Shown one piece after another: positions 46,765 to 58,294 of a DNA stretch of 64,000 nucleotides. Below the pieces are notes generated by a model that ran no database searches, was not told the DNA's origin, and was given only the letters and a program-made list of their open reading frames with translations. The number at the start of each line of letters is the position of its first letter. Position 1 is the stretch's first letter. This DNA is from Acidobacteriota bacterium (GTDB lineage Bacteria > Acidobacteriota > Blastocatellia > RBC074), in assembly GCA_018268995.1 (NCBI GenBank), contig JAFDVL010000038.1, forward strand, positions 124,001 to 188,000, given 5' to 3'. The position numbers were made by a program, and so were the translations under genes.

Positions 46765-49617
46765 TCATCGTTCGCCACAGCCATTGAGTAAGAGGGAAAG
46801 TGAACTTGCCCCACTATTCGCAATGACTAAATCAGGCTTATTGTCACCATTAAAATCACCGCTGAGCAATGACAACGGACGCAACCCAACATTGAAATAC
46901 ACTCCTTTCAAGGTGTCGTAATTCCCGGTTCCATTGCCCTGGAACACAGTAACGGAATTGCTTTGATAGTTGCCAACCGCAACATCCAGCTTGCCATCTT
47001 CGTCAAAGTCAGCAACGACGAGCGATTGCGGTTCTAACCCGCCTAGAAATGCGGTGTAGAAGCCGAATGATCCATTCCCAAATCCGAGCAAGACGCTGAT
47101 TTGGCTAAAGCCCGTTTTGCCGACCACCAAATCCAGATTGCCATCATTGTTCAAATCACCAAGCGCAATTGGACTCGGTGCCCAACCTGGCCCGGCATCA
47201 AAGGTGCGCGGATTCTCAAAGCTGCCATCACCATAGCCAAGTAAGGTAGTCACTTGATTCGTGGAATAGTTGGCGACCACCAAATCGTCTTTTCCATCTT
47301 TGTTCAAATCGGCGACAAGCGCGGGCTGCGGCGAATTTCCGGCATAGAGATAGCGTGGAGGGCCAAAACTGCCATCGCCATTTCCATCCAGAATTGCCAG
47401 ACTACCGATTCCATCATTGACGATGACTAAATCCGCTTTGCCATCGCGATTGAAGTCCCCCACAGCGATAGAAAACGGTTTGTTGCCACAATCATAACTG
47501 CCCGTCACAGCAAACGATCCATCTCCATTGCCGTGCAAAATCGTCACGGTGTCAGCCCCTCGATTTACCACAGCCAAATCCAGTCGGCCATCTCTGTCGA
47601 AATCTTTGATTGTCACAGCACGCGGATTCGCGCCAACGTCATAGCTAAAAGCAGTACGAAGCGAACGGACACCGCCTTCGCTGGCCCCCAGCAGGACTGT
47701 CACTTTATTGCTGTCGCGATTGGCGGCGACGACATCAGGCAAGCCATCACCATTCACATCACCGGAGGCCAGGGCTTGCGGCGAAGTCCCGGCGTCCACA
47801 CTAACCGCCTCTTTAAATCCAATTGCACTGCAAACATTGGGCGTACTTGGGATCGTAAAATTGAAACTCGCAATTTTTGGAGCGCCGCAGTTGTCGGTCG
47901 CGGTGATAACTGCCAGATACCGACCCGCGTTACCATTGTTGGTAATCGTAACCACACCATCGGCATTCACACTAAGTTGTCCGCTGTAGCCCTGTGCAAC
48001 GGCTGTCAGGCTGGTAATGGAGCCATTATCAGAAGGCTTCGCAGTCGGCGACACAGTAGCATTGCCTGAGCCAAGAACAACGTCAGGATATGCGCCAAGG
48101 ATCGGCGCGGAATTGGGCGCAACCGTAATTTTCAAAGTTGTGCTGGCACTTAAGCCGCCTGCGTCCGTGACCTTTAATCCTATAGTTTGCTCACCAATCA
48201 AGGCCCCGCAACCGAGGACAAACGTCGCCCGAATCGTGCCATTATTATTGGTCAGATCGCTGAGTGTCATCGCAGGAGGTAGCGCTGTAACCTCGACCTG
48301 CAAACTACCTGCGGGCGTTTCAGTATCGCTGACCGTAGCAATCGTTGCCGTCAGGCTAATGCTTCCGGCTGCCATGACGCCTGAAATGGGAGTGATAGAT
48401 GGCGCGGCGTTGGGCGTTGTCGCCGCTTCATTCAGCAGGACAGAAACAGTGCTCTCACTCGCGGCCAACACATCCACATTGCCATCGGAATTCACATCTA
48501 TCGCACACAAATCCATCACCGGACAACAACTCGCTGCTCCTATTTGCAGGCGGGACTGCGAGCAAAAGCTGCCGTTGCCATCTCCCAGAAAAAGGGTCAA
48601 AGTTCCCTCGTATTGATGGCCGATAATAAGGTCATCCTTACCATCACGATTGAAGTCAGCCACAGCAATTGGGCCACTCGTGAAAGGCAAATCCCAACGC
48701 CCGGCAAACGCGAAACTGCCTGCGCCATCATTGCGCAACACCGTCACCGAGTTGTAGCCACGATTGACAATCGCTAGGTCGCTCTTCCCATCACGATTGA
48801 AATCTCCCGTGACAACTTTCTGCGGCAAGGCACCCGCCGCAAAATGGCTCAGGCGAAAACCGCCGCTGCCATCGTTCAGCAACACCGAAACCGTTTCGGA
48901 ATATTCGTTCGCGGTGGCTACATCTGAAGCACCATCGCCATTAAAATCGCCGACCGCCAGCGAGTGCGGATTTTGCTGTACCTCATAATTGATCGGGTCT
49001 AAAAAATTACCAGTTCCCTTCCCAATCAGGATCGAGACACTGTTACCGAGCGTGCTGACAACAGCCAGATCAAGCTTGCCGTCGCGATTAAAATCAGTAG
49101 CGCGCAGCGTTGTGGCATATCGTCGAACGGATGTGCCGCGGCCTTCGCCCGCTGCGTTAGGCGGCAAAAATGATCCATTGCCATCACCCAACAGGGTCGT
49201 GACCGTATCAAAAATTGTCAGCCCGGCAATATCAGGTCTGCCATCACTATTAAAGTCACCAATAACAGTATCTCGATACGGCACATCTAAAAAATAGCCG
49301 ACCCGAAAAGCACCATTCCGCAAGTTTGTCAGCAGAGGCAAATCAGAGGTCACGGCAGGGGCAACTACCAATTCGGGCAAGCCATCCTGATTCAGATCTC
49401 CGCAGGCCAAGGCAGGCGCTATCGGATCATTTGAGTAACGATTTTGAGGTTCCAGTTTGTGATCAATTTGACGAAACGAGGGCAGGCGGCAGGCTTCCGA
49501 TTGCGCTGAAACGGGCGATGTATCGAAGAACAGATACCGCGCGATAGCAAAGGAAAACGTCAGGGACAAGACAAGCAGGGATATGCCACTCGACTGGGGG
49601 TCGGGAGAAAGACGCAT
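46765..49617 (-). CDS. Exported FG-GAP/VCBS repeat protein with central Ig-like region
   Basis: 950 residues with an N-terminal hydrophobic signal (GISLLVLSLTFSFAIARYLFF). Two blocks of FG-GAP/VCBS repeats ('VGDFNRDGKADLVIVNDG', 'DVNGDGLPDVVAANRDSN') of about seven copies each occupy residues about 60-400 and 610-945. Between them is an Ig/cadherin-like segment (about 420-600). The DxDxDG loops bind Ca2+, and each block can form a seven-bladed propeller like integrin alpha heads. Such proteins sit on the cell surface and bind polysaccharide or protein. Low sequence conservation between repeats argues against recent expansion. Confidence 0.85.
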   Translation of the reverse strand: MRLSPDPQSSGISLLVLSLTFSFAIARYLFFDTSPVSAQSEACRLPSFRQIDHKLEPQNRYSNDPIAPALACGDLNQDGLPELVVAPAVTSDLPLLTNLRNGAFRVGYFLDVPYRDTVIGDFNSDGRPDIAGLTIFDTVTTLLGDGNGSFLPPNAAGEGRGTSVRRYATTLRATDFNRDGKLDLAVVSTLGNSVSILIGKGTGNFLDPINYEVQQNPHSLAVGDFNGDGASDVATANEYSETVSVLLNDGSGGFRLSHFAAGALPQKVVTGDFNRDGKSDLAIVNRGYNSVTVLRNDGAGSFAFAGRWDLPFTSGPIAVADFNRDGKDDLIIGHQYEGTLTLFLGDGNGSFCSQSRLQIGAASCCPVMDLCAIDVNSDGNVDVLAASESTVSVLLNEAATTPNAAPSITPISGVMAAGSISLTATIATVSDTETPAGSLQVEVTALPPAMTLSDLTNNNGTIRATFVLGCGALIGEQTIGLKVTDAGGLSASTTLKITVAPNSAPILGAYPDVVLGSGNATVSPTAKPSDNGSITSLTAVAQGYSGQLSVNADGVVTITNNGNAGRYLAVITATDNCGAPKIASFNFTIPSTPNVCSAIGFKEAVSVDAGTSPQALASGDVNGDGLPDVVAANRDSNKVTVLLGASEGGVRSLRTAFSYDVGANPRAVTIKDFDRDGRLDLAVVNRGADTVTILHGNGDGSFAVTGSYDCGNKPFSIAVGDFNRDGKADLVIVNDGIGSLAILDGNGDGSFGPPRYLYAGNSPQPALVADLNKDGKDDLVVANYSTNQVTTLLGYGDGSFENPRTFDAGPGWAPSPIALGDLNNDGNLDLVVGKTGFSQISVLLGFGNGSFGFYTAFLGGLEPQSLVVADFDEDGKLDVAVGNYQSNSVTVFQGNGTGNYDTLKGVYFNVGLRPLSLLSGDFNGDNKPDLVIANSGASSLSLLLNGCGER

Positions 49618-49769
49618 GATGAGGATCCTTCCTTAGATTGGGCCAGGGCAACAGATTCTTTTTTTTGGACTCGTGAAGATTGGGGCCTCGCTCGACCGCA
49701 CACGTAAACTAGCTCAGCGGAAAATTTTTCGCAAGAGAGTTAAAGGAGAATCGTAAAAAACTTTTTAAA

Positions 49770-52262
<2,493 letters not shown>

Positions 52263-52284
52263 CAATACATCCTACGATTGAGAG

Positions 52285-52989
52285 TCAGGTTAATCTTCCG
52301 CTTGCCAGGTGCAGCACGCGGTCACAGGTTGCAGCGAGTTGTTCATTATGCGTAACAAGAATCGAAGTTAATTGCTCTTCTGTGTGAAGCTGACGAATTA
52401 AGGCAAACACTTCTTCGCCTGTTTGTTGATCTAAATTTCCCGTCGGCTCGTCAGCCAATAACAAAGCCGGAGCCGCCACCAATGCACGGGCCAGTGCAAC
52501 GCGTTGTCGCTCGCCCCCTGACAGTTCACCAGGGCGATGAGCCAACCGCGACTCTAATCGTACGCGTCTTAAAAGACCCCGTGCCCGATTTTCTGCGTGC
52601 GACTTCATGTTTCCAGCAATCAACAGAGGCATCATAACATTTTCCAGCGCCGAAAACTCCGGGAGCAAGTGATGAAATTGAAAAACGAAGCCAATTCGTT
52701 GATTGCGCAACTGAGCCAACTCTAACTCACCATTTTTGAAGATGTCAAAATCATCTAAAAATACCGTTCCTGAAGTCGGACGATCCAATCCCCCAAGCAA
52801 ATGCAGCAGCGTAGATTTGCCCGCACCAGATGCGCCGACAATTGCGATCATTTCCCCTTGTTGGACAGTCAGGTCAAGATTCTGAAAGACTGTAATTTCT
52901 GCGCCGCCGCCCCGATAAACTTTGGATAAAGCCTGGGCTTCGAGCAAATATTTTGCGGGCGTCTTTGACTGTAAAGTGGAGGTTGCCAT
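52285..52989 (-). CDS. lolD: LolD-type ABC transporter ATPase (orphan)
   Basis: 234 residues from ATG 52989 (the frame extends to 53013). Walker A GASGAGKSTLLHLLGGLDRPTSG, Q-loop FVFQFHHLLPEFSALENV, signature LSGGERQRVALARAL, Walker B LLLADEPTGNLD and H-loop LVTHNEQ. The FQFHHLLPEFSALENV stretch is diagnostic for the LolD/MacB-type ATPases that pull lipoproteins from the inner membrane. No LolC/E permease gene is next to it; clpC follows 23 nt downstream. Confidence 0.9.
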   Translation of the reverse strand: MATSTLQSKTPAKYLLEAQALSKVYRGGGAEITVFQNLDLTVQQGEMIAIVGASGAGKSTLLHLLGGLDRPTSGTVFLDDFDIFKNGELELAQLRNQRIGFVFQFHHLLPEFSALENVMMPLLIAGNMKSHAENRARGLLRRVRLESRLAHRPGELSGGERQRVALARALVAAPALLLADEPTGNLDQQTGEEVFALIRQLHTEEQLTSILVTHNEQLAATCDRVLHLASGRLT

Positions 52990-53184
52990 TTCCGGCAAGA
53001 TAACACACGCCACAACCTTGTGGCCATTCCGGGCACTTGTTATACTGCCCGTCCCAACGATTCGCGCATCTATTCATTTCTGCACGTTTTATTTGTTTTG
53101 TAACGCCAGTTCGCAGCGTTGCGTTTTTGTTTTTCTCACATCACAAACTATCCATCGCCTTTCCAAACTAATGGAGGTACTTGC

Positions 53185-53844
53185 ATGAGTAAGATCACGA
53201 GAGATGGAGACGATAAGCCCGTGAACCCGGAAGCTGATCATGATTCCGGCGTATCACGGCGCAGTTTCCTGAAAGGCTCTGGCATTGCGCTATCGGTTCC
53301 GCTCGTCACGGGCGGCGTGCGCACGGTCAAGGCTGCGGGGCAGGACGTTAAGATTCACGGCCCCAACAAAGTTTCCATCACCTTAGACATCAACGGCAAA
53401 AAACAGGCAGCAACCGTCGAACCACGCGTCACATTGCTCGACACGCTGCGCAATGAACTCGACACCACCGGAGCCAAGCGCGTTTGTGATCGCGGCACCT
53501 GCGGAGCCTGCACGGTGCTGATGGATGGCAAGCCGGTTTATGCCTGTTCCGTTCTGGCCATCGAAGCACAGGGCAAGAAAATTCAAACCGTCGAAAACCT
53601 GGAACTCAACGGAAAACTCAGTCCGGTGCAACAGGCCATCGTGGACAACGACGGCCAGCAATGCGGCTTCTGCACGCCCGGTTTTACGGTCGCCTGCACT
53701 GCGTTGCTCAACAAATATCCTGATCCAACTGACGAACAAACGCGGCTCGGACTGGGCGGCAATCTCTGCCGCTGCGGCACCTACGTTGGACTGCGTGAAG
53801 CGGTCAAACAAGTCGCGGCACAACGGAAAGGAGGCAAACGATAA
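53185..53844 (+). CDS. Molybdenum hydroxylase [2Fe-2S] subunit, Tat-exported
   Basis: 219 residues from ATG 53185, with GGAGGT 6 nt upstream. A twin-arginine signal SRRSFLKGSGIALSVPLVTGG (about 24-45) marks export in folded form. It has the plant-type [2Fe-2S] ferredoxin cysteines in CDRGTCGACTVLMDGKPVYAC and the second [2Fe-2S] domain QCGFCTPG...NLCRCGTY of the xanthine-oxidase family. It passes electrons from the Mo subunit to the FAD subunit. In the same operon its stop overlaps the ATG of the large subunit gene (TAATG at 53842-53846). The architecture is like periplasmic PaoABC (YagTSR) aldehyde oxidoreductase. Confidence 0.93.
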   Translation: MSKITRDGDDKPVNPEADHDSGVSRRSFLKGSGIALSVPLVTGGVRTVKAAGQDVKIHGPNKVSITLDINGKKQAATVEPRVTLLDTLRNELDTTGAKRVCDRGTCGACTVLMDGKPVYACSVLAIEAQGKKIQTVENLELNGKLSPVQQAIVDNDGQQCGFCTPGFTVACTALLNKYPDPTDEQTRLGLGGNLCRCGTYVGLREAVKQVAAQRKGGKR

Positions 53845-56024
53845 TGGCTGATTACAAATGGCCCGAAGCTGAAAAGCGAAAATACATCGGCAAACGAATT
53901 TCCCGCGTGGATGGCCCGCTGAAAGTCTCCGGCAAAGCCAAATATGCATATGACACCAATCGTCCCGGCCTGCTGCACGGCAAAATCCTGCATGCGCCTT
54001 TTGCCAACGCCAAAATCCTGAGCATTGATACCAGCGCTGCCGAGAAAATGCCTGGCGTGCGCGTCGTCAAAATCGTGCAAGGCCCCGGCTCAGTACTTCA
54101 ATGGGCAGGCGACGAAATCGCTGTCGTCGTTGCCGTGGATGAAGCAACCGCCAAAGACGCGTTGCGAGCGATCAAAATTGAATACGAACGGATGCCGCAT
54201 GTCGTCAACGACGAAGACTTAGCAGCAGTCCCGACTGACAACAAACGCCCCACGGCGGAACGCACACAAGGCGAACCAGATAAAGCTTTCACTGAAGCCG
54301 ATGTCACAGCCGAAGGCTACTACGGCAACGCGATCATCACGCACTGCTGTCTGGAATCGCACGGACAAACCATCGAATGGACAGATGCCAACAACGTGCT
54401 GATTCATCCGTCCACACAAGGCGTTTCTGTCATCGGCAACGATCTGGCAAAAGCATTGGAAATCCCGGCAGGCAATGTCAACTTAAAGATGGACTTCATC
54501 GGCGGCGGATTCGGCAGCAAATTCGCCATTGATCGCTGGGGCGTCGAATGCGCCAAGGTTTCCAAGATGGCAGAAGGCAAACCGGTCAAACTTCATCTGG
54601 AACGCGATGCAGAATTGACGATTGCTGGTTCACGTCCTTCGATGTATGCCAAAGTCAAAGTCGGCGCGAAGAAAGACGGCACGCTGACCGCGTGGCAATC
54701 TGAAGCCTGGGGCACGGGCGGCGTCGCCGGAATGGGCGCGCCGGCTTTGCCCTACATGCTCAACTTCCAATCAGGCGTGCCGAATTACCGCACGAAGTAC
54801 ACATCGGTTTCGACCAACACCGCGCCACAGCGGGCGTGGCGTGCCCCTTCACATCCGCAACTGGCGCTGATTACGATGGGCGCGCTGGAGGACTTGGCAG
54901 CGGCACTCAAAATGGACCCGATTGAGTTCCTCCGCAAAAATATCAATCTGTTTGCACCTCGCGCGGAAATTTACAGCCAGGAACTGGATAAAGCAGCCGA
55001 ACTCGCCAACTGGAAAGCTAACTGGCGACCACGTGGTGAAGGCGCGCCGGGCAGCACCAAAACCGTCAAGCGCGGACTTGGCGTTTCGATGCACACGTGG
55101 GGCGGCGGCGGCAATGCCAGCAACTGCGATGTCACGATTTACCCAGACGGTTCGGTAGACATTAAGAGCGGCACGCAAGACCTCGGCGTCGGCACGATTA
55201 CAGTTCTCAATATCGTCGTCGCCGAGACGATGGGCATCCCGATGGAATGGGTCAAAGTTTTCATCGGCAGCAATCGCTATCCGGCATCTAGCGCATCCGG
55301 CGGTTCCACAACGGTTGGCGGCATCAGCTCTGCCTCGCGGCGTGGTTCGGTGGATGCACTGAATCAACTGTTCGCAAAAGTTGCTCCCACACTCGGCGTC
55401 AAACCCGAAGAACTCGAAGCAGCAGACGGCAAGATTCGCGTCATTGCCAATCCGAGCAAGAGCATTGCCTGGAAAGAAGCCTGTGCGAAACTCGGCTCGC
55501 AACCAATCACCGTGCGCGGCGAACACAAGGCAGGCAATCGTGAACTTTCCAGCAGCGGCGTCGGTGGTGTGCAAATCGCTGACGTTTCAGTAGACATCGA
55601 AACCGGCATTGTGAAGATGAACAACTTCTACGCTGTGCAGGATTGCGGTCTGGTGATGGATTTGAAGACGGCTGAAAGTCAGGTCTTTGGCGCGATGATT
55701 ATGGGCGTGACTTATTCGCTGTACGAAGAGCGCATTATGGACAACGCCACAGGTCGCGTGCTGAACCCGAATATGGAGTTTTACAAGCTCGCAGGCGCAA
55801 TGGACATCGGCAACTTCAAAGTTCATATGATGACCGGCAAAGGCTACGACGAACGCGGCCCCGTAGGCTTGGGCGAACCGCCGACGAACAGTCCCGGCGC
55901 AGCCATTTCCAATGCGGTTGCGAACGCGATTGGCGTGCGGGTTCCGACGTTGCCACTCACACCGGACAAAGTCCTGGCGGCGCTGGCCAACAAGAAAGGA
56001 GGTTCGAGCAATGCAAAAATTTGA
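53844..56024 (+). CDS. Molybdenum hydroxylase large (molybdopterin-binding) subunit
   Basis: 726 residues. N-terminal fold with RVDGPLKVSGKAKYAYD, then two Mo-cofactor domains: GGGFGSKFAID, the ATQGVSV-like region (STQGVSVIG), APQRAWRAPSHPQ, and the C-terminal GLGEPPTNSPGAAISNAVANAIG whose Glu is the catalytic base. A xanthine dehydrogenase/aldehyde oxidoreductase family enzyme; the substrate cannot be read from sequence. There is no signal peptide, so it would be exported together with the Tat-bearing FeS subunit. Confidence 0.93.
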   Translation: MADYKWPEAEKRKYIGKRISRVDGPLKVSGKAKYAYDTNRPGLLHGKILHAPFANAKILSIDTSAAEKMPGVRVVKIVQGPGSVLQWAGDEIAVVVAVDEATAKDALRAIKIEYERMPHVVNDEDLAAVPTDNKRPTAERTQGEPDKAFTEADVTAEGYYGNAIITHCCLESHGQTIEWTDANNVLIHPSTQGVSVIGNDLAKALEIPAGNVNLKMDFIGGGFGSKFAIDRWGVECAKVSKMAEGKPVKLHLERDAELTIAGSRPSMYAKVKVGAKKDGTLTAWQSEAWGTGGVAGMGAPALPYMLNFQSGVPNYRTKYTSVSTNTAPQRAWRAPSHPQLALITMGALEDLAAALKMDPIEFLRKNINLFAPRAEIYSQELDKAAELANWKANWRPRGEGAPGSTKTVKRGLGVSMHTWGGGGNASNCDVTIYPDGSVDIKSGTQDLGVGTITVLNIVVAETMGIPMEWVKVFIGSNRYPASSASGGSTTVGGISSASRRGSVDALNQLFAKVAPTLGVKPEELEAADGKIRVIANPSKSIAWKEACAKLGSQPITVRGEHKAGNRELSSSGVGGVQIADVSVDIETGIVKMNNFYAVQDCGLVMDLKTAESQVFGAMIMGVTYSLYEERIMDNATGRVLNPNMEFYKLAGAMDIGNFKVHMMTGKGYDERGPVGLGEPPTNSPGAAISNAVANAIGVRVPTLPLTPDKVLAALANKKGGSSNAKI

Positions 56025-56988
56025 GTATGCCAATGCAACCACAATTCAGCAGGCGGTCGCTCTGCTTGGCAACACGTGGGGCGAGGCCGAAGTCCTTGCG
56101 GGCGGCACAGACTTACTTGCGCTGATGAAAGATTACGTTGTCGCGCCCAAACGGCTCGTCAACATCAAGGACATCAAAGAACTCAAAGGCATCACGATGA
56201 CCGCCAACGGGCTGCGGCTCGGCTCGCTCGTGACCTTTGAGGAAGTCCTGGATAACGCGGCGATCAAGCGCAGCTATCCAGCAATCTGGCAAGCTGTCGC
56301 AGGTGTGACCAGCCCGCAGATTCGCAATATGGGCACGGTCGGCGGCGATCTCTGTCAACGCCCGCGCTGCTGGTACTATCGCGCTGGCTACGGGATTTTA
56401 GCCAAAGATGAAAACGGCAAAGCGTTAGTGCCCGATGGCGACAATCGCTACCACGCCATTTTGGGCAACGAAGGTGAAGCGAAATACGTGAATCCTTCCA
56501 GCCTTGCGCCAGCCTTGATTTCGCTGATGGCCAAAATCAAAGTCGCAGGCCCCAAAGGCTCACGCGAAATCGCTGCGGATCAATTCTTCGTCACGCCAAA
56601 ATCGGACAACGAACGCGAATATGCGCTCGCACCGAACGAAATCGTGACTGACATTTTGATTCCATCCGCAAGCGGCGTGAAAACTGCGACCTACGAAGTA
56701 CGCCAACGCGAAGTGCTCGATTGGCCACTCGCAACCGCTTCAGTAGCCTTGAAACTGGATGGCAAAACCGTCAAATCCGCCAAGATCGCGCTCGGCCACG
56801 TCGCGCCCGTGCCGGTGGATTCTGACGCGGCGGCCAAGGCGTTAGTTGGCAAAGCTGTCACCGAAGACACGGCAGAAGCCGCTGGTGCCGCCGCTGTCGC
56901 CAATGCCAGAGCTTTGAGCCGCAATGCGTACAAAATTCAACTGGCCAAAGTCGCCGTCAAACGTGCGATTTTGCAAGCCGCAGGATAG
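56011..56988 (+). CDS. Molybdenum hydroxylase FAD-binding subunit
   Basis: 325 residues from ATG 56011 (AAAGGAGG 9 nt upstream; overlaps the large-subunit stop by 14 nt). FAD_binding_5 domain with AEVLAGGTDLLALMK and GTVGGDLCQRPRCWYYR; CO_dehydrogenase flavoprotein C-terminal domain from about 220. The CQRPRC motif belongs to the group whose FAD subunit may carry an extra [4Fe-4S]; here only two of the usual four cysteines are present (the insertion is shorter), so cluster binding is doubtful. Confidence 0.92.
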   Translation: MQKFEYANATTIQQAVALLGNTWGEAEVLAGGTDLLALMKDYVVAPKRLVNIKDIKELKGITMTANGLRLGSLVTFEEVLDNAAIKRSYPAIWQAVAGVTSPQIRNMGTVGGDLCQRPRCWYYRAGYGILAKDENGKALVPDGDNRYHAILGNEGEAKYVNPSSLAPALISLMAKIKVAGPKGSREIAADQFFVTPKSDNEREYALAPNEIVTDILIPSASGVKTATYEVRQREVLDWPLATASVALKLDGKTVKSAKIALGHVAPVPVDSDAAAKALVGKAVTEDTAEAAGAAAVANARALSRNAYKIQLAKVAVKRAILQAAG

Positions 56989-56991
56989 TTG

Positions 56992-57072
56992 GAACGAGGA
57001 AGGCTGAACGATGAATGATGAAGGAAAGAAATGTCTGATAGTTCAGCGTTCATCGTTCAGCCTTCCTCGTTC
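56992..57072. repeat. Perfect 24-bp inverted repeat
   Basis: Arms 56992-57015 (GAACGAGGAAGGCTGAACGATGAA) and 57049-57072 are exact reverse complements around a 33-nt loop that itself contains GTTCAGCG. It starts 4 nt after the FAD-subunit stop. The arms are built from units (GGCTGAACGATGAA) unlike the other repeats. Confidence 0.92.
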
Positions 57073-57086
57073 TCTTCGGAGGACTT

Positions 57087-57374
57087 ATGTACAACAGAGC
57101 AGAATTGGTAGACGCAGATCGCTTTCACACCGAACGCGAGAATCTGTGTAATAACTTACGTTGGAAAGGAATGTTCATCTGGGCGGAGCGGGATGAAACG
57201 GTTCCACCCTCCAACACAGGCGCTTTCTGGTGCTTGCACACACAAAACTGTCTCGGCCCGGACAGCAAATTAGCCGAACCAGGCGAATGCGATTCGTCAC
57301 ACCGCAAATGCCACAATGCTAGTGTGAAAACGGCAGAGATGATTAAGCTCGAAACGCGTTCTACGATGGCGTAA
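57087..57374 (+). CDS. Small Cys-rich protein of unknown function
   Basis: 95 residues with GGAGGA just before the ATG. Six cysteines, five in the C-terminal half (WCLHTQNC, GECDSSHRKC), suggest a metal or disulfide site; the middle (FIWAERDETVPPSNTGAFWC) is aromatic. No signal peptide. Similar short ORFs are not familiar to me. It follows the Mo-hydroxylase operon, separated by a hairpin, so it may be an accessory or just adjacent. Coding is supported by its SD, its length and a normal start; not by homology I can name. Confidence 0.65.
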   Translation: MYNRAELVDADRFHTERENLCNNLRWKGMFIWAERDETVPPSNTGAFWCLHTQNCLGPDSKLAEPGECDSSHRKCHNASVKTAEMIKLETRSTMA

Positions 57375-57457
57375 GTAATTATGGTAAGCTGTCAGTCTTT
57401 GCTTGTCTGGCTTAAAGCCAAGTGAGGTCGGATGGCTTATTTCCTGGAGTAACAACT

Positions 57458-58156
57458 ATGCGTAAACTTTCAATCACTCTTTGTGTACTAGCCCTGTTCG
57501 TGATTCCGGCACTTGCCAACGATCACGATCACGCTAAGGCAAAAGCCAATGTACAAATTCACGGCGAATACATTGAATCACGCAATGCTGATGTGTGGGT
57601 CGGCGCGTGTTTTGCCAATGCGGAAATTGGGACTGTCGGCGATCAGGCAATTATGTCGTGGCGCATCGCGGGCGGCAGTTGGAATGGCGTGAAACTGGAT
57701 GGCTTGAGCGTGGTGGGCGTCGTCAAAGCCGCGTCCACTCTTGGCAGCACGTACGACAATCCATATCCGGCAAAAGCGATGCTGATTTTTGACAGCAAAG
57801 CCAACGAAGAACAACGCGCTGCGCTGCAATCCTTTGTGCAGGCGATGGGTGGCAAGCTGTACGAAAACATCGTGAAAACAACCAGCGCGCCGATCTCGCT
57901 GGAGATTGAATATCAGGGCGAGCATCCGATTGTCGGCAAAATGAAAGCGGGCGAGATTGCGGCGATTCGCACACGTCTGGTTTCGGACAAAGATCATATT
58001 TGCGGGCACGAAGATGTGTTCTTCCAACCGCTCGCAGCAACCTTGCACGCGATGCCTTCGGTGGCGTTGGTGGATTCGTTCAAGGGCGAAGGCTTAGGCG
58101 TTTCATGGACGCTGAGCGAAAAGCGGAGCGCGTTTATTGGCACGTTCGCCAGGTAA
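57458..58156 (+). CDS. DUF1326 family exported protein
   Basis: 232 residues from ATG 57458 (TGGAG upstream; the frame is open to 57422). Signal peptide (MRKLSITLCVLALFVIPALAN), then HGEYIESRNADVWVGACFANAE and GVKLDGLSVVGVV, the DUF1326 hallmark, with a later ICGHEDVFFQPL. DUF1326 proteins are common in environmental bacteria, often near photosynthesis- or metal-related or membrane genes; the function is unknown. It has His and Cys-rich pieces (HDHDHA) that could bind metal. Confidence 0.85.
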   Translation: MRKLSITLCVLALFVIPALANDHDHAKAKANVQIHGEYIESRNADVWVGACFANAEIGTVGDQAIMSWRIAGGSWNGVKLDGLSVVGVVKAASTLGSTYDNPYPAKAMLIFDSKANEEQRAALQSFVQAMGGKLYENIVKTTSAPISLEIEYQGEHPIVGKMKAGEIAAIRTRLVSDKDHICGHEDVFFQPLAATLHAMPSVALVDSFKGEGLGVSWTLSEKRSAFIGTFAR

Positions 58157-58166
58157 AAAAACCACA

Positions 58167-58266
58167 CAAGCCACAACCTTTGGCATACAACGTCACCGTT
58201 CGCCACGCGCACTTCAAACGCGCAGTGACGGTAACTTTCTGAAGGATTGCCGTCGGTTGTGGCTTG
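58167..58266. repeat. Nested inverted repeats between DUF1326 and next gene
   Basis: Outer arms CAAGCCACAACC (58167-58178) and GGTTGTGGCTTG (58255-58266) are a perfect 12-bp pair. Inside, CGTCACCGTT and a near complement (AGTGACGGTAAC, about 58224-58235) form a second stem. The whole 139-nt gap can fold into a two-level hairpin and may control or protect the downstream mRNA. Confidence 0.65.
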
Positions 58267-58294
58267 AATTTTATCTTCAATCAACGAGGTTTGG

